From the NCBI GenBank assembly GCA_009841235.1, contig VXMH01000061.1, positions 1 to 64,000 of the forward strand: a stretch of 64,000 bases of DNA, written 5' to 3'. This document shows positions 51,599-62,082 of this stretch, one piece after another. Each line of letters begins with the position of its first letter. The first letter of the stretch is position 1. This stretch comes from Caldilineaceae bacterium SB0661_bin_32. GTDB taxonomy: Bacteria > Chloroflexota > Anaerolineae > Caldilineales > Caldilineaceae. Under the pieces are notes generated by a model. It was not told the DNA's origin. It made no database searches and was given only the letters and a program-made list of their open reading frames with translations. Position numbers and translations under genes: made by a program.

Positions 51599-51701
51599 GG
51601 GACAGTCTGCCATCACGTTGGCGATTGTGCGCAATGCGGCGGCAATGCGTATGGCGGACAGTCCCCAAAAAGCGCACTGGCAACGCGCTACTGAGTAAAG
51701 G
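51599..51701 (+). promoter_or_regulatory. structured 5' leader of the BMP-type ABC operon
   Basis: Immediately after the promoter, GGGACAGTCTGCCA (51599-51612) pairs with TGGCGGACAGTCCC (51652-51665), one A-A mismatch and one G-U pair, closing a ~40-nt internal region that contains two copies of GCAATGCG (51631-51638 and 51642-51649). A second small hairpin (AGCGC/GCGCT, about 51671-51689) stands just before the SD-like AAAGG. Layout resembles a cis-regulatory leader; no known riboswitch class is recognised. Confidence 0.35.
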
Positions 51702-52838
51702 ATGAACACTCGCTTATATTTGGCCAAACTGATCGACTTGTTGCTGCCGGTGCTGGCGATGGTGATCGCGCTGGTGGTAGGCGTATTGCTGCTGTTCCTG
51801 TTAGGCACCGACCCCTTTGAGGCCTACAGCGCACTGATTCGGGGCGCGCTGGGCAACATAAGCGGCATCACGCAGACCCTGACCAAGGCCACACCACTGC
51901 TGTTGGTCGGCCTCGGCATTTGCATCGCCTTTCGGGGCGGCGTGATCAACATCGGCGGTGAAGGGCAGATTGTCGTCGGGGCGCTGGCCGCCACTGCATT
52001 TGGGGTGGGGTTCGGGAATTTGCCGGCCCTGATCCTGCTTCCGCTGACCCTGATTAGCGGCGCGGCAGCAGGGCTCATATGGGGCGGCATTCCCGGTCTG
52101 CTGAAGGCGCGTCTGGGCGTCAATGAGATTCTCACTACGGTGATGATGAACCAGATCGCCTTGCGTCTGATGAACTTTCTGCTGCGCGGGCCGATGCTGG
52201 ATCCGGAGCATGTCGCGGCGGGCACGAGCATTCCCCAAAGCGCGACGCTGCCAGAGTCGATTTGGCTGACGCGGCTGGTGCCGCGCACACTTTTCCACAG
52301 CGGCGCCATTCTGGCCGTTCTTCTGGCCCTCGCAGTTTATTTCCTGCTTTGGCGTACGACGATAGGCTACCGCATCCGTGCGGTGGGCTTGAACCCCCAC
52401 GCGTCAAGATATGCGGGCATTCCCGTCGCCAAGTACGTTACGTTGTCGCTGGCGCTGAGCGGAATGCTGTGCGGATTGGCCGGCGCAGTGGAGGTTTTGG
52501 GCGTTCACCATCGTATGCTTGAAGGGCTTAGCGGCGGCTACGGTTTCAGCGGGATTGTGGCTGCGCTCTTTGGAAAACTGCACCCGTTGGGGGCGATTCC
52601 GGCCTCGGCGCTGTTCGGCGCCCTGCTCGTTGGCGCGGACAAGATGCAGAGGGCGGTGCAGGTTCCCAGTGCACTGGCCATCGCCCTGCAAGGCCTCGTT
52701 GTCCTCTTCGTCGTTTCCAGCGACCTGTACGTGAGACGGCGCACGCGGCGGCGAGTTGGCGATGACGGGTCCGGCGGACCTGACAACGGGCCGCCGGCGG
52801 CGGAAGGCGAGAAGCGAGAAGCGATTGCTGAGGTGTGA
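51702..52838 (+). CDS. BMP-type ABC transporter permease 1 (nucleoside uptake type)
   Basis: 378 residues, eight to nine membrane segments beginning LLPVLAMVIALVVGVLLLFLLGTDPFEAYSALIRGALG. TPLLLVGLGICIAFRGGVINIGGEGQIVVGAL is the hallmark of branched-chain/BMP-type permeases (NupB/YufP group), with NEILTTVMMN and TIGYRIRAVGLNPHASRYAGIPV later. The complex usually imports nucleosides. A hydrophilic Arg/Gly-rich C-terminal tail follows the last helix. ATG at 51702. First of four genes that make one complete importer. Confidence 0.88.
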   Translation: MNTRLYLAKLIDLLLPVLAMVIALVVGVLLLFLLGTDPFEAYSALIRGALGNISGITQTLTKATPLLLVGLGICIAFRGGVINIGGEGQIVVGALAATAFGVGFGNLPALILLPLTLISGAAAGLIWGGIPGLLKARLGVNEILTTVMMNQIALRLMNFLLRGPMLDPEHVAAGTSIPQSATLPESIWLTRLVPRTLFHSGAILAVLLALAVYFLLWRTTIGYRIRAVGLNPHASRYAGIPVAKYVTLSLALSGMLCGLAGAVEVLGVHHRMLEGLSGGYGFSGIVAALFGKLHPLGAIPASALFGALLVGADKMQRAVQVPSALAIALQGLVVLFVVSSDLYVRRRTRRRVGDDGSGGPDNGPPAAEGEKREAIAEV

Positions 52839-52924
52839 AGGGAACTCCAGAAAGGGCGCTATGCCGGGCCGCACGGCTGGCGTGGTATGGGCAAGCGCCG
52901 AATCTTTCACCGTAAATTGCCGAA

Positions 52925-53857
52925 ATGATAGACGAACTGTTTACGATTTCCACACTTATCGGAATCCTGCATAGTTGCGTGCGGTTGGCAACTCCCTATC
53001 TGTTTGCCTCATTGGGGGAGACATTCGGCCAGCGTTCCGGCGTCTTGAATTTGGGCGTGGACGGCATCATGCTGATGGGGGCCTTCTTCGCCTTTTATGC
53101 CGTGTTCGAGGGGCACAATCTGTGGGTGGGCGTGCTGGTTGCGATTGCAGTTGGCATCTTGATGGGGCTGCTGAAAGCTTTCGTCAGCGTGACGATGCAG
53201 TCGCTGCAAGGCATCAGCGGCATCGGCCTCTATCTTTTTGGACTCGGACTGAGCAGCCTGCTCTTCAAAACGCTGATCGGTTCGGTGGAAGGGGTCAGCG
53301 GCTTCAGACAGTTGGCGATTCCGCTGCTGTCCGACATTCCGGGCCTCGGACATATTCTGTTCAATCATAACGCGCTGGTCTACCTCGCCTATATAATGGT
53401 GCCGGTTTCCTGGTTCGTAATCAACCGAACGACATTGGGTCTGAAGATCCGCGCGGTCGGGCACAATCCGGAGGCAGCCGACACCTTGGGCGTCAGTGTC
53501 AACGGTGTGCGCTACACAACCCTGATGATCGGCGGCGCCCTGGCTGCAGTGGCGGGGGCTTCACTCAGTATAGGTCTGCAAAACGTGTTCCAGGAGAATA
53601 TGACAAACGGTCTTGGTTTTATCGCGGTCGCACTGGTCTATTTTGGGAGTTGGCGCACAGTGGGCGTGCTGGGGGGATCGCTGCTGTTCAGCCTGGTCAA
53701 CGCCCTGCAGCTATGGGTCCAGGCGCTGGACATTCCTGTCCCATCAGAGGTAGCCGTAATGATGCCTTATATTATGACAATCGTTGTGCTCGCATTCACT
53801 GCACGGCAGATTCAGAAGCCGGCAGCTCTGGCCAGATCGTACGAGCGGGGCGAGTAA
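52925..53857 (+). CDS. BMP-type ABC transporter permease 2
   Basis: 310 residues, about eight membrane segments. SLGETFGQRSGVLNLGVDGIMLMGAFFAFYAVF (the usual ERSGVxNIGxEGxML) and TLGLKIRAVGHNPEAADTLGVSVNGVRYTTLMIGGALAAVAGASLSIG define the YufQ/NupC-like permease. Partner of the previous gene, separated by 86 bp. ATG at 52925; a short intergenic segment without other signals precedes it. Confidence 0.88.
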   Translation: MIDELFTISTLIGILHSCVRLATPYLFASLGETFGQRSGVLNLGVDGIMLMGAFFAFYAVFEGHNLWVGVLVAIAVGILMGLLKAFVSVTMQSLQGISGIGLYLFGLGLSSLLFKTLIGSVEGVSGFRQLAIPLLSDIPGLGHILFNHNALVYLAYIMVPVSWFVINRTTLGLKIRAVGHNPEAADTLGVSVNGVRYTTLMIGGALAAVAGASLSIGLQNVFQENMTNGLGFIAVALVYFGSWRTVGVLGGSLLFSLVNALQLWVQALDIPVPSEVAVMMPYIMTIVVLAFTARQIQKPAALARSYERGE

Positions 53858-53905
53858 GACGAAAAGACTGCAACGTTATTGATTTATAGTTCTAAAGAGA
53901 GAATC

Positions 53906-54934
53906 ATGCTAAGACGTATCAGAGTATTCACATTGATCTTCTTGCTGCTTCTCGCTGGCTGCGGTAGAGGGGACGACAATGGCGACGGAGAGGCGATCGA
54001 CGCAGAAGGTCAGCCCTTTCGCATTGCGATCGTAATGCCCAGCAGCACGACGGATATCGCCTGGAGCCAGTCGATGTTCGATTCACTGGTGGCTGTTCAA
54101 ACTGAAATGGGTGGAGAGGACGCGCTGAAGATCGCGTATTCGGAGGGGATGTTCCGAGTGACAGACGCGTCTGCGGCGATTCGAGATTATGCGTCGGAGG
54201 GATTCGACCTGGTGATTGCCCACGGCGCGCAGTACGGGAATTCTGTGTTTGAGGTGGCCGCCGATTTTACGGAAACCAGTTTCGCCTGGGGCACTTCTTC
54301 GGATACGGGGGCAGACCGGGGAATCGAGAATGTATTTGCGTACGGGGCGGTCGCGAACGAGGGTGGATATGTCAACGGTGTCGTGGCCGCGATGCTCTCG
54401 CAGAATGATGTAATCGGTGTCATCGGCCCGGTGGCCGGCGACGCCAAACTTTACATTGACGGTTTCGTTAGAGGCGTTACAGAAGTCAAACCGGACGCAC
54501 AGGTTAACATCAGCTATACAGGCTCATTCAGCGACACGACGCTGGCAGCTGAGGCTGCCCACGTGCATATTCAGGCCGGCGCCGACGTGTTGACCGGGTC
54601 GGCGCAGCAGGTGGTCGGGGCGATCGGCGTCGCCAATGAGAACGGTGTCGCCTGGCTGGGTACGCAGAGCGATCAGATATCCCTGGGCCCGGACGTCGTC
54701 GTTACCAATCAGATTTACAATTGGGCCAACGTCGTTGCCGATATGATCTCCAAGATCGAAAAAGGCGAACTGGGCGGCACGGCATACAGACTTACATTTG
54801 CCAACGACGGGTTACGACTGGAATTCAACGAAAACATTGAGATTGCCGACGAAGTTAAGGAGGCGGCCCGCACCGCGATCGAGGACATCAAGAGCGGGGC
54901 CGTGGACCCGGTATTGTTGGAGGAAGACGAGTGA
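53906..54934 (+). CDS. BMP-family substrate-binding lipoprotein
   Basis: 342 residues from MLRRIRVFTL (ATG at 53906, GAGAG upstream). Lipoprotein signal LIFLLLLAGC with lipidated Cys near 17. The mature part is a BMP (basic membrane protein/PnrA) periplasmic-type fold: RIAIVMPSSTTDIAWSQSMFDSLVAV, GFDLVIAHGAQYGNSVFEVAADF, ENVFAYGAVANEGGYVNGVVAAMLS, VIGVIGPVAGDAKLYIDGFVRGV. PnrA-type proteins bind purine nucleosides. In many operons this gene comes first; here it is third, after both permeases. Confidence 0.88.
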   Translation: MLRRIRVFTLIFLLLLAGCGRGDDNGDGEAIDAEGQPFRIAIVMPSSTTDIAWSQSMFDSLVAVQTEMGGEDALKIAYSEGMFRVTDASAAIRDYASEGFDLVIAHGAQYGNSVFEVAADFTETSFAWGTSSDTGADRGIENVFAYGAVANEGGYVNGVVAAMLSQNDVIGVIGPVAGDAKLYIDGFVRGVTEVKPDAQVNISYTGSFSDTTLAAEAAHVHIQAGADVLTGSAQQVVGAIGVANENGVAWLGTQSDQISLGPDVVVTNQIYNWANVVADMISKIEKGELGGTAYRLTFANDGLRLEFNENIEIADEVKEAARTAIEDIKSGAVDPVLLEEDE

Positions 54935-54983
54935 GAGAGGCAGCCCTTTGCCGAAGAGTTCTTTGATGTAAGGATAGTTTCAC

Positions 54984-56594
54984 ATGGGTACCGGCCAACG
55001 CAGGTTTGAAGATCGGATCGTCTACGGGATTGCCAGCCCCACGGGGGGCCATCGCGCGGTAAACTTCCGCCTGAACGCGCCCTATGTGCAGATGTACGGA
55101 ATCGTCAAGCGGTTTCCCGGCGTACTGGCCTGCGATCACGTGGACTTTGACGTACGCCGGGGTGAGCTGCATGCGTTGTTGGGGGAAAACGGCGCTGGCA
55201 AATCCACACTGATGAGGATTCTATACGGTCTCTATCAGCCTGAAGAGGGGCGGATCCTGCGCGACGGCGCCGAGGTGACGATCCATTCGCCTACTGACGC
55301 GATCCGCCAGGGCATTGGGATGATCCATCAACACTTTATGCTGGTGGATACGCTCACTGTCACTGAGAATGTGGCATTGGGCCTGAAGTCCAGCAGGGAG
55401 CCGCTTCTCGATCTGGGCAGGGTAGAGGCGGGCATCCGCGAGTTAAGCGAGGCGTACGGCCTGCAGATCGACCCGCGGGCGCCGGTCTGGACGCTTTCGG
55501 TCGGGGAACGGCAGCGGGTCGAGATCATGAAAGCCTTATACCGGGGGGCGGCCATGTTGATTCTGGATGAGCCGACCGCCGTTCTGACGCCCCAGGAGGT
55601 CGATGAGCTGTTCGTCACGCTGGGTTACATGAAAGAGAACGGATACAGCCTCGTTTTGATCAGCCATAAGCTGCAGGAAGTCCTGGCCATCAGCGATCGA
55701 ATCACGGTTCTGCGGGAAGGACGCCTTGTCGGGACGGTTCCCACCGAAGAGATGACCCGTCACGAGCTGGCGCGCATGATGGTAGGGCGCGACGTCATGC
55801 TCGAAAGGACTCGAGACGATGAGATTGACGTGGGAGATGTAAAACTGCGTCTGAAGGATGTTCGCGCGCACGACGTCACGGGACAACCGGCGCTTCGCGG
55901 CGTTTCCCTTTCAGTTCAGTCCAGCGAGATTCTGGGGGTGGCCGGCATCAGCGGCAATGGGCAGAGAGAGCTTGCCGAAGTCATTGCGGGTTTGCGCCCG
56001 CTCAGCGGTGGAAGCGTGGAGATGGATGGCATGCCGATCACCGATTGGACGACCGCGCGCCGTACAGAGAGCGGGCTGGCATACATACCGGAAGAGAGGA
56101 TGCACGACGGGATCGTGCGCGATTTTGCCGTATCAGAGAATCTTGTGTTGCAAGAGCATACCAGTGAGAAGTTCAGCAACGGCATCTTTTTGGCATTTGA
56201 TTATATTGCCCGTTACAGCCGGCAGATGATCCAGGATTTCTATATCAAGACGCCCGATATACGCACGATGACCAGGAATCTGTCGGGAGGCAACATCCAA
56301 CGATTGATCTTGGCACGGGAACTCTCCCGGCAGCCCAAAGTGCTGGTTGCCGCCCAACCCACACGCGGGATCGACATAGGCGCGATCGAGTACATTTATC
56401 AGCAGCTGCTGGAGCAACGGGACAAAGGTATGGCCACGCTGCTCATTTCGGAAGATCTGGATGAGCTGCTGGCGCTGTGCGACCGGATTGCCGTGATTTT
56501 CGAAGGGCAGATCATGGATATCCTGGACCGGGACGAAACAACTGCCGAAGGGCTGGGGCTGCTGATGGCCGGTGTACATCCGGAAAAGCAGTAG
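54984..56594 (+). CDS. BMP-type ABC transporter ATPase, two fused nucleotide-binding domains
   Basis: 536 residues with tandem NBDs. The first has LLGENGAGKSTLMRILYG (Walker A), IHQHFMLVDTLTVTENVALG (Q-loop), LSVGERQRVEIMKALYR (signature) and MLILDEPTAVLTPQEV. The second has GVAGISGNGQRELAEVIAGL (degenerate Walker A without Lys), NLSGGNIQRLILARELSR (signature) and VAAQPTRGIDIGAIEYIYQQL, with SEDLDE instead of the H-loop His. This asymmetry is normal for RbsA/YufO-like proteins. A 30-residue leader precedes the first domain. AAGGA is about 10 nt before the ATG at 54984. Completes the importer; a strong terminator follows. Confidence 0.9.
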   Translation: MGTGQRRFEDRIVYGIASPTGGHRAVNFRLNAPYVQMYGIVKRFPGVLACDHVDFDVRRGELHALLGENGAGKSTLMRILYGLYQPEEGRILRDGAEVTIHSPTDAIRQGIGMIHQHFMLVDTLTVTENVALGLKSSREPLLDLGRVEAGIRELSEAYGLQIDPRAPVWTLSVGERQRVEIMKALYRGAAMLILDEPTAVLTPQEVDELFVTLGYMKENGYSLVLISHKLQEVLAISDRITVLREGRLVGTVPTEEMTRHELARMMVGRDVMLERTRDDEIDVGDVKLRLKDVRAHDVTGQPALRGVSLSVQSSEILGVAGISGNGQRELAEVIAGLRPLSGGSVEMDGMPITDWTTARRTESGLAYIPEERMHDGIVRDFAVSENLVLQEHTSEKFSNGIFLAFDYIARYSRQMIQDFYIKTPDIRTMTRNLSGGNIQRLILARELSRQPKVLVAAQPTRGIDIGAIEYIYQQLLEQRDKGMATLLISEDLDELLALCDRIAVIFEGQIMDILDRDETTAEGLGLLMAGVHPEKQ

Positions 56595-56613
56595 GGATTG
56601 AAGAAGGAAAGAG

Positions 56614-56641
56614 AAGCCCCGCCGGCCGGCGGGGCTTTTTT
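56614..56641 (+). terminator. Rho-independent terminator after the BMP-type ABC operon
   Basis: AAGCCCCGCCGG-CCGGCGGGGCTT is a perfect 24-nt palindrome followed by a T-run (TTTTTT), 20 bp after the ATPase stop. On the minus strand it lies just downstream of the tRNA and is followed by AAAGG-free sequence but no T-run. Confidence 0.9.
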
Positions 56642-56648
56642 GATTTGA

Positions 56649-56720
56649 GCCGTTGGTCGGACTCGAACCGACGACCTACGCTTTACGAGAGCGTCGCTCT
56701 ACCGACTGAGCTACAACGGC
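56649..56720 (-). tRNA. tRNA-Thr (anticodon CGT)
   Basis: 72 nt cloverleaf on the minus strand: acceptor GCCGTTG/CAACGGC, D-arm GCTC-AGTCGGTA-GAGC, anticodon stem ACGCT/AGCGT with loop CTCGTAA (anticodon CGT, reads ACG), variable AGGTC and T-arm GTCGG-TTCGAGT-CCGAC. All stems pair perfectly. CCA is not encoded; the base after the acceptor is T, then CAA. Confidence 0.97.
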
Positions 56721-56789
56721 AAATCGTCTCCACACTATAGCGCATCGTCCACCAGAGCGGCAAATCTTGAGGCAAGGACATTCCGCCCT

Positions 56790-57350
56790 TCATTGCACAC
56801 GTGTAACGTAGCGGCCATCGCGTGTGTCGATGCGAACCGTGTCGCCTTCCTTGACAAACATGGGCACGTTCAGCCGAAAACCGGTCTCCACCTCCACTTC
56901 TTTGGTCGGACTGTTGGCAGTATCCCCGGCGACAGCCATTTCTGCCCACACAACGTCAAGATCGATTGTGGTGGGCAGGTTGACACTGATCGGCTCGCCT
57001 TCGAATGATTCCAGTTCCACGACGGTATTGTCTTTCAGGAACTGAACGACTCCTTCCAGTGCGTCCTTAGCCAAAGCGACCTGTTCGAAAGTCTCGGTAT
57101 CCATGAAGTGGAAAAGGTCGCCATCCGTATACAGGTACTCGACATCGCGTGAATCGAGACGAATGTCATCGACCCGTGCGCCGCTGTTGTAGGTCTTTTC
57201 GATGGTCGCGCCCGTGCGGAGGTTGCGTACTTTGAGCCGGATGGTTGCGCCGCCGCGGGCCATTTTGATGTGCTGGTAGTCGAGCACCCGCCACAGCTGA
57301 CTGTCTTCTTCGTAGATGTTGCCCCTGCGTAACTGCTGAACTTCAGCCAT
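56790..57350 (-). CDS. efp: Translation elongation factor P
   Basis: 186 residues with the three EF-P beta-barrel domains: N-terminal KOW-like (RRGNIYEEDSQLWRVLDYQH), loop and second domain with DVEYLYTDGDLFHFMDTETFEQVAL, and third with GEPISVNLPTTIDLDV and a closing VRIDTRDGRYVTRVQ. EF-P relieves ribosome stalling at proline runs. The tip loop that carries the modified Lys34 in E. coli (PGKGQA) reads MARGGA here, so the modifiable position is Arg, as in the rhamnosylated Pseudomonas-type EF-P, though with a different surrounding. ATG at 57350. Followed 69 bp downstream by tRNA-Thr. Confidence 0.95.
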   Translation of the reverse strand: MAEVQQLRRGNIYEEDSQLWRVLDYQHIKMARGGATIRLKVRNLRTGATIEKTYNSGARVDDIRLDSRDVEYLYTDGDLFHFMDTETFEQVALAKDALEGVVQFLKDNTVVELESFEGEPISVNLPTTIDLDVVWAEMAVAGDTANSPTKEVEVETGFRLNVPMFVKEGDTVRIDTRDGRYVTRVQ

Positions 57351-57501
57351 CTCTTTTATCTTTCCCGTTTCGATGATTTCAGTACAGAATCGCGACCGAT
57401 TATAGAAGAGAAAATCAGGGGTGTCAAAACCGCGGCACTACGCGGCGGCTGCAAATGTTCTGACAAACGCACGCCGCCGCAGGGACAGTTGGGCGAAAAA
57501 A

Positions 57502-58092
57502 CTATTCGCCGAACTGAATCAGCGCCGTTCTCAGCCGGTCCTCAACGCTGGTGACATCGGCAGGGATCTGCTGCAGGGCGCGCTGCGCTTCGACGACGCT
57601 GTACCCCAGGCCCGTAAGCGCTTCCATCACCTCCGCATCGGCATCGAGCGCGATGGCAAGTCCGGCCAGTTCGCCCTCTACCGGTTCCAGTTTGTCTTTG
57701 AGCTCGACAACCACTTTCTCGGCTGTGCGCTTGCCGATGCCCGGTACACGCGCGACGACGCCCGGCTCCTCGTTGGCAACGGCAAGGCGCAACGCGTCCG
57801 GTGTCAAGGCGCTCAGTGCAGCGAGGGCGACCTTTGGACCGATGCCGGATACCCCCAGAAGCAGTTCAAAGATGACGAGCTCGTCGAGTTCTTCAAAGCC
57901 ATACAGACTCAGGTCGTTCTCTCTCACCTGCAGATAGGTATGCAGAGAAAGAATGTCTCCGGCCTGGAAGCGTGCGGAGATGGGGTCCGGGGTGAAGACG
58001 CGGAGGCCGATGCCGGCGGCTGCATGGCCCACTTCGATGATCAGAAAGTTGGCGCCCACGGCCGTAACAGTACCGCGTACCTGGCGAATCAT
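57502..58092 (-). CDS. ruvA: Holliday junction branch-migration protein RuvA
   Basis: 196 residues from MIRQVRGTVTAVG (ATG at 58092, AGAGGAC upstream; the ORF track start at 58239 overlaps ruvC and is rejected). N-terminal OB fold, then the two helix-hairpin-helix motifs LLGVSGIGPKVALAAL and VPGIGKRTAEKVVVELKDKL that bind the junction, a linker and a C-terminal RuvB-binding domain (DADAEVMEALTGLGYSVVEAQRALQQI). Forms the tetramer that loads RuvB on Holliday junctions. ruvB is not adjacent. Confidence 0.96.
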   Translation of the reverse strand: MIRQVRGTVTAVGANFLIIEVGHAAAGIGLRVFTPDPISARFQAGDILSLHTYLQVRENDLSLYGFEELDELVIFELLLGVSGIGPKVALAALSALTPDALRLAVANEEPGVVARVPGIGKRTAEKVVVELKDKLEPVEGELAGLAIALDADAEVMEALTGLGYSVVEAQRALQQIPADVTSVEDRLRTALIQFGE

Positions 58093-58132
58093 GTTTTGTC
58101 CTCTTGCGGAATGAGTAGTCGGCTGCGGGCGG

Positions 58133-58678
58133 TTACGCGTCAGCGACAAGCGCGTGGAAACGTCCCGTTTGCAGATGACAGAGGGCAATAGCGACGCCGT
58201 CAGCCGCGTCGTCCGGGTGGGGCGTTTCCTCCAGGTCAAGTAGATGGCGGACCATGGCCTGCATCTGATATTTGTCGGCGTTGCCGTAACCTGTGAGCGC
58301 CTGTTTGATGGTCGCAGGCGTATATTCGATCAAAGGCAGATCGGCCAGGGCGGCAGCCAGCAGGGCTGCGCCGCGGGCCTGGCCGACAGTGATGGCAGTT
58401 GTTACATTTCGCCCAAAGAAAAGCTCTTCAACGGCAACTTCGTGCGGCTGGAACCTGTGAATGAGCTCTTGGATGTCCAGGAAAATCTTGCGCAGACGCA
58501 GGTGCATCGGCTGCCCCGGTGATGTATGGATTACGCCGCAGGTAAGCAGTTCATAGTCGCCGGTTACGGTTTCGAGGACGACACCGTAACCGGTTGAAGC
58601 GGTACCCGGGTCGATTCCGAGGACGCGCCGCTCGCGGTCGGGTTCGCCTGTATGGCGGCGTGCGCTGCGCGCTGTCAT
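58133..58678 (-). CDS. ruvC: Holliday junction resolvase RuvC
   Basis: 181 residues. Catalytic acids are visible: Asp in RVLGIDPGTASTGYG, Glu in VAVEELFFGRNVTTA, and two Asp in HPDDAADGVAIALCHL, as in the RNase H-like fold of RuvC. It cuts Holliday junctions loaded by RuvAB. A ~16-residue hydrophilic N-terminal extension (TARSARRHTGEPDRER) precedes the first strand; an internal start is possible. It begins 75 bp after the yebC stop and ends 40 bp before the ruvA start, a classical yebC-ruvC-ruvA order. Confidence 0.95.
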   Translation of the reverse strand: MTARSARRHTGEPDRERRVLGIDPGTASTGYGVVLETVTGDYELLTCGVIHTSPGQPMHLRLRKIFLDIQELIHRFQPHEVAVEELFFGRNVTTAITVGQARGAALLAAALADLPLIEYTPATIKQALTGYGNADKYQMQAMVRHLLDLEETPHPDDAADGVAIALCHLQTGRFHALVADA

Positions 58679-58753
58679 GTTGGGGCTGCCAAACGAATTT
58701 CGGTCGGTGTGGGAGACTGGTCTTTTCTGCCCGCCGCAGCTATACGTCCTGAG

Positions 58754-59524
58754 CTATGCGACTTGAGCAACCAGCTCGTCGGTCAGTTCCAGATTGTGGT
58801 GGACCCTGTTGACATCGTCAAGCTCTTCGAGAGATTCGAGCAGCTGCAGGACGGTCAGACCGGCGCGTGTATCAAGAGAGAGCGTCTGATTGGGCTGCTT
58901 GATCAACTCCGAAGCATCCGGCTGAATGCCCGCTTTACGCAGAGTTTTGTCTACCTGGGCGAGGTCGGTCCTTTCGGTGAAGATTTCGACGGCATCGTCG
59001 CTGACTTCGACGTCTTCGGCGCCCGCATCCAGGGCCTCCATAAAGATCTCTTCGGGATCCAGTTCGGTGGGGTTGCCGTCGCCATCCTGGAGGTGTATCG
59101 CCACATAACCTTTGGTCGTAAACTGCCAGGCCACGGACCCCGGCTCGCTGAGGTTGCCGTTTGCCTGCGTAAAACAGCGCCGCACTTGGGCGATGGTGCG
59201 GTTGCGGTTATCGGTCAGACATTCAAGCAGAACGGCGACGCCGTGCGGCGCGTAGCCTTCGTAAAGGATTTCCTCGATATCGGCGGCATCTTTGTCCAGG
59301 CCTGCACCGCGGCGTATTGCCGACTCGATGCGGTCCTTGGGCATATTCTCGGCGCGCGCTTTTTCGATAGCGAGCCGCAGGCGCACATTGGCGTCACTGT
59401 CCGGACCGCCTTCGCGGGCGGCTACCTGAAGCTCGCGGGCCAGCTTGGTAAAGAGCTTGCCGCGGGCGTTGTCATTGGCGCCTTTTTTTCGCTTGATCGT
59501 AGACCATTTGGAATGACCAGACAT
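58754..59524 (-). CDS. YebC/PmpR-family (TACO1) protein
   Basis: 256 residues from MSGHSKWSTIKRKKGANDNARGKLFTKLAREL (ATG at 59524, AGGAG upstream), the invariant N-terminus of the YebC/TACO1 family. It continues with ANMPKDRIESAIRRGAG, EEILYEGYAPHGVAVLLECLTDNRNRTIAQVRRCF and GSVAWQFTTKG. Family members were called transcriptional regulators (PmpR) and have more recently been linked to translation of proline-rich motifs; the efp gene lies two genes downstream. Position upstream of ruvC is the standard arrangement. Confidence 0.93.
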   Translation of the reverse strand: MSGHSKWSTIKRKKGANDNARGKLFTKLARELQVAAREGGPDSDANVRLRLAIEKARAENMPKDRIESAIRRGAGLDKDAADIEEILYEGYAPHGVAVLLECLTDNRNRTIAQVRRCFTQANGNLSEPGSVAWQFTTKGYVAIHLQDGDGNPTELDPEEIFMEALDAGAEDVEVSDDAVEIFTERTDLAQVDKTLRKAGIQPDASELIKQPNQTLSLDTRAGLTVLQLLESLEELDDVNRVHHNLELTDELVAQVA

Positions 59525-59644
59525 TTTTGCTCCTATTCTGATCCAATTCGCATTTGCATCGGGAACGGGACTCAACTGCACTGAATATGAGAGGATGGCG
59601 TCTTCACCGCCCAGTTGGGCAAGCCGCGCCCAAGGTCCCCCGTA

Positions 59645-61593
<1,949 letters not shown>

Positions 61594-61986
61594 CTACTCT
61601 CCCAGAGCAACTACAAAAGCAACGGCCCGCTCGTCGTCGTGGCTCAGGCTTACGGACCACTGGCTCAGACCCAGGGACCGGGCGCGGCGTGCGGCTGCGC
61701 CATGGAGCTGGACGGAGGGCGCGCCGCGTGCGTCGGAAACGACTTCCAGGTCGATCCAACGGATTCCGTCCCGCCAGGCGCCGGTTCCCAAGGCTTTGGC
61801 GATCGCCTCTTTGGCAGCGAAACGGGCAGCGAGGGATTCAACGCGATCACGGCAGTGGCCCAGCTCGGCCTCAGTGTAAAGGCGCTTCAGAAACCTCATG
61901 CGCGCCGGCGGGGCGCCCTCGTAACGCGAGACGGCCCGGCGAATGCGCTCGATTTCTACAATGTCAACACCTGTGCGCAGGATCAT
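61594..61986 (-). CDS. acpS: Holo-[acyl-carrier-protein] synthase
   Basis: 130 residues. RTGVDIVEIERIRRAVSRY is the N-terminal strand with the magnesium Asp, and LAARFAAKEAIAKALGTG carries the second metal Glu and the Lys of the AcpS phosphopantetheinyl transferase motif. SQWSVSLSHDDERAVAFVVA forms the last strands. It transfers 4'-phosphopantetheine from CoA to acyl carrier protein. ATG at 61986. It lies 96 bp downstream of the glycosyltransferase stop on the same strand. Confidence 0.95.
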   Translation of the reverse strand: MILRTGVDIVEIERIRRAVSRYEGAPPARMRFLKRLYTEAELGHCRDRVESLAARFAAKEAIAKALGTGAWRDGIRWIDLEVVSDARGAPSVQLHGAAARRARSLGLSQWSVSLSHDDERAVAFVVALGE

Positions 61987-62082
61987 TCTTCAGTAGGCAT
62001 ACTTGCGGCCGAATTCAGATTGCATCGCGGTGTGCTTCTTTCAGGCCTTTGACGTGCGGCGTTCGCTCGGACCGGTTTGCAG

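Noticed and set aside
51560-51808. 82-codon minus-strand ORF upstream of the BMP-type permease
   Set aside because: Overlaps the promoter and the permease start; no SD and no family resemblance.
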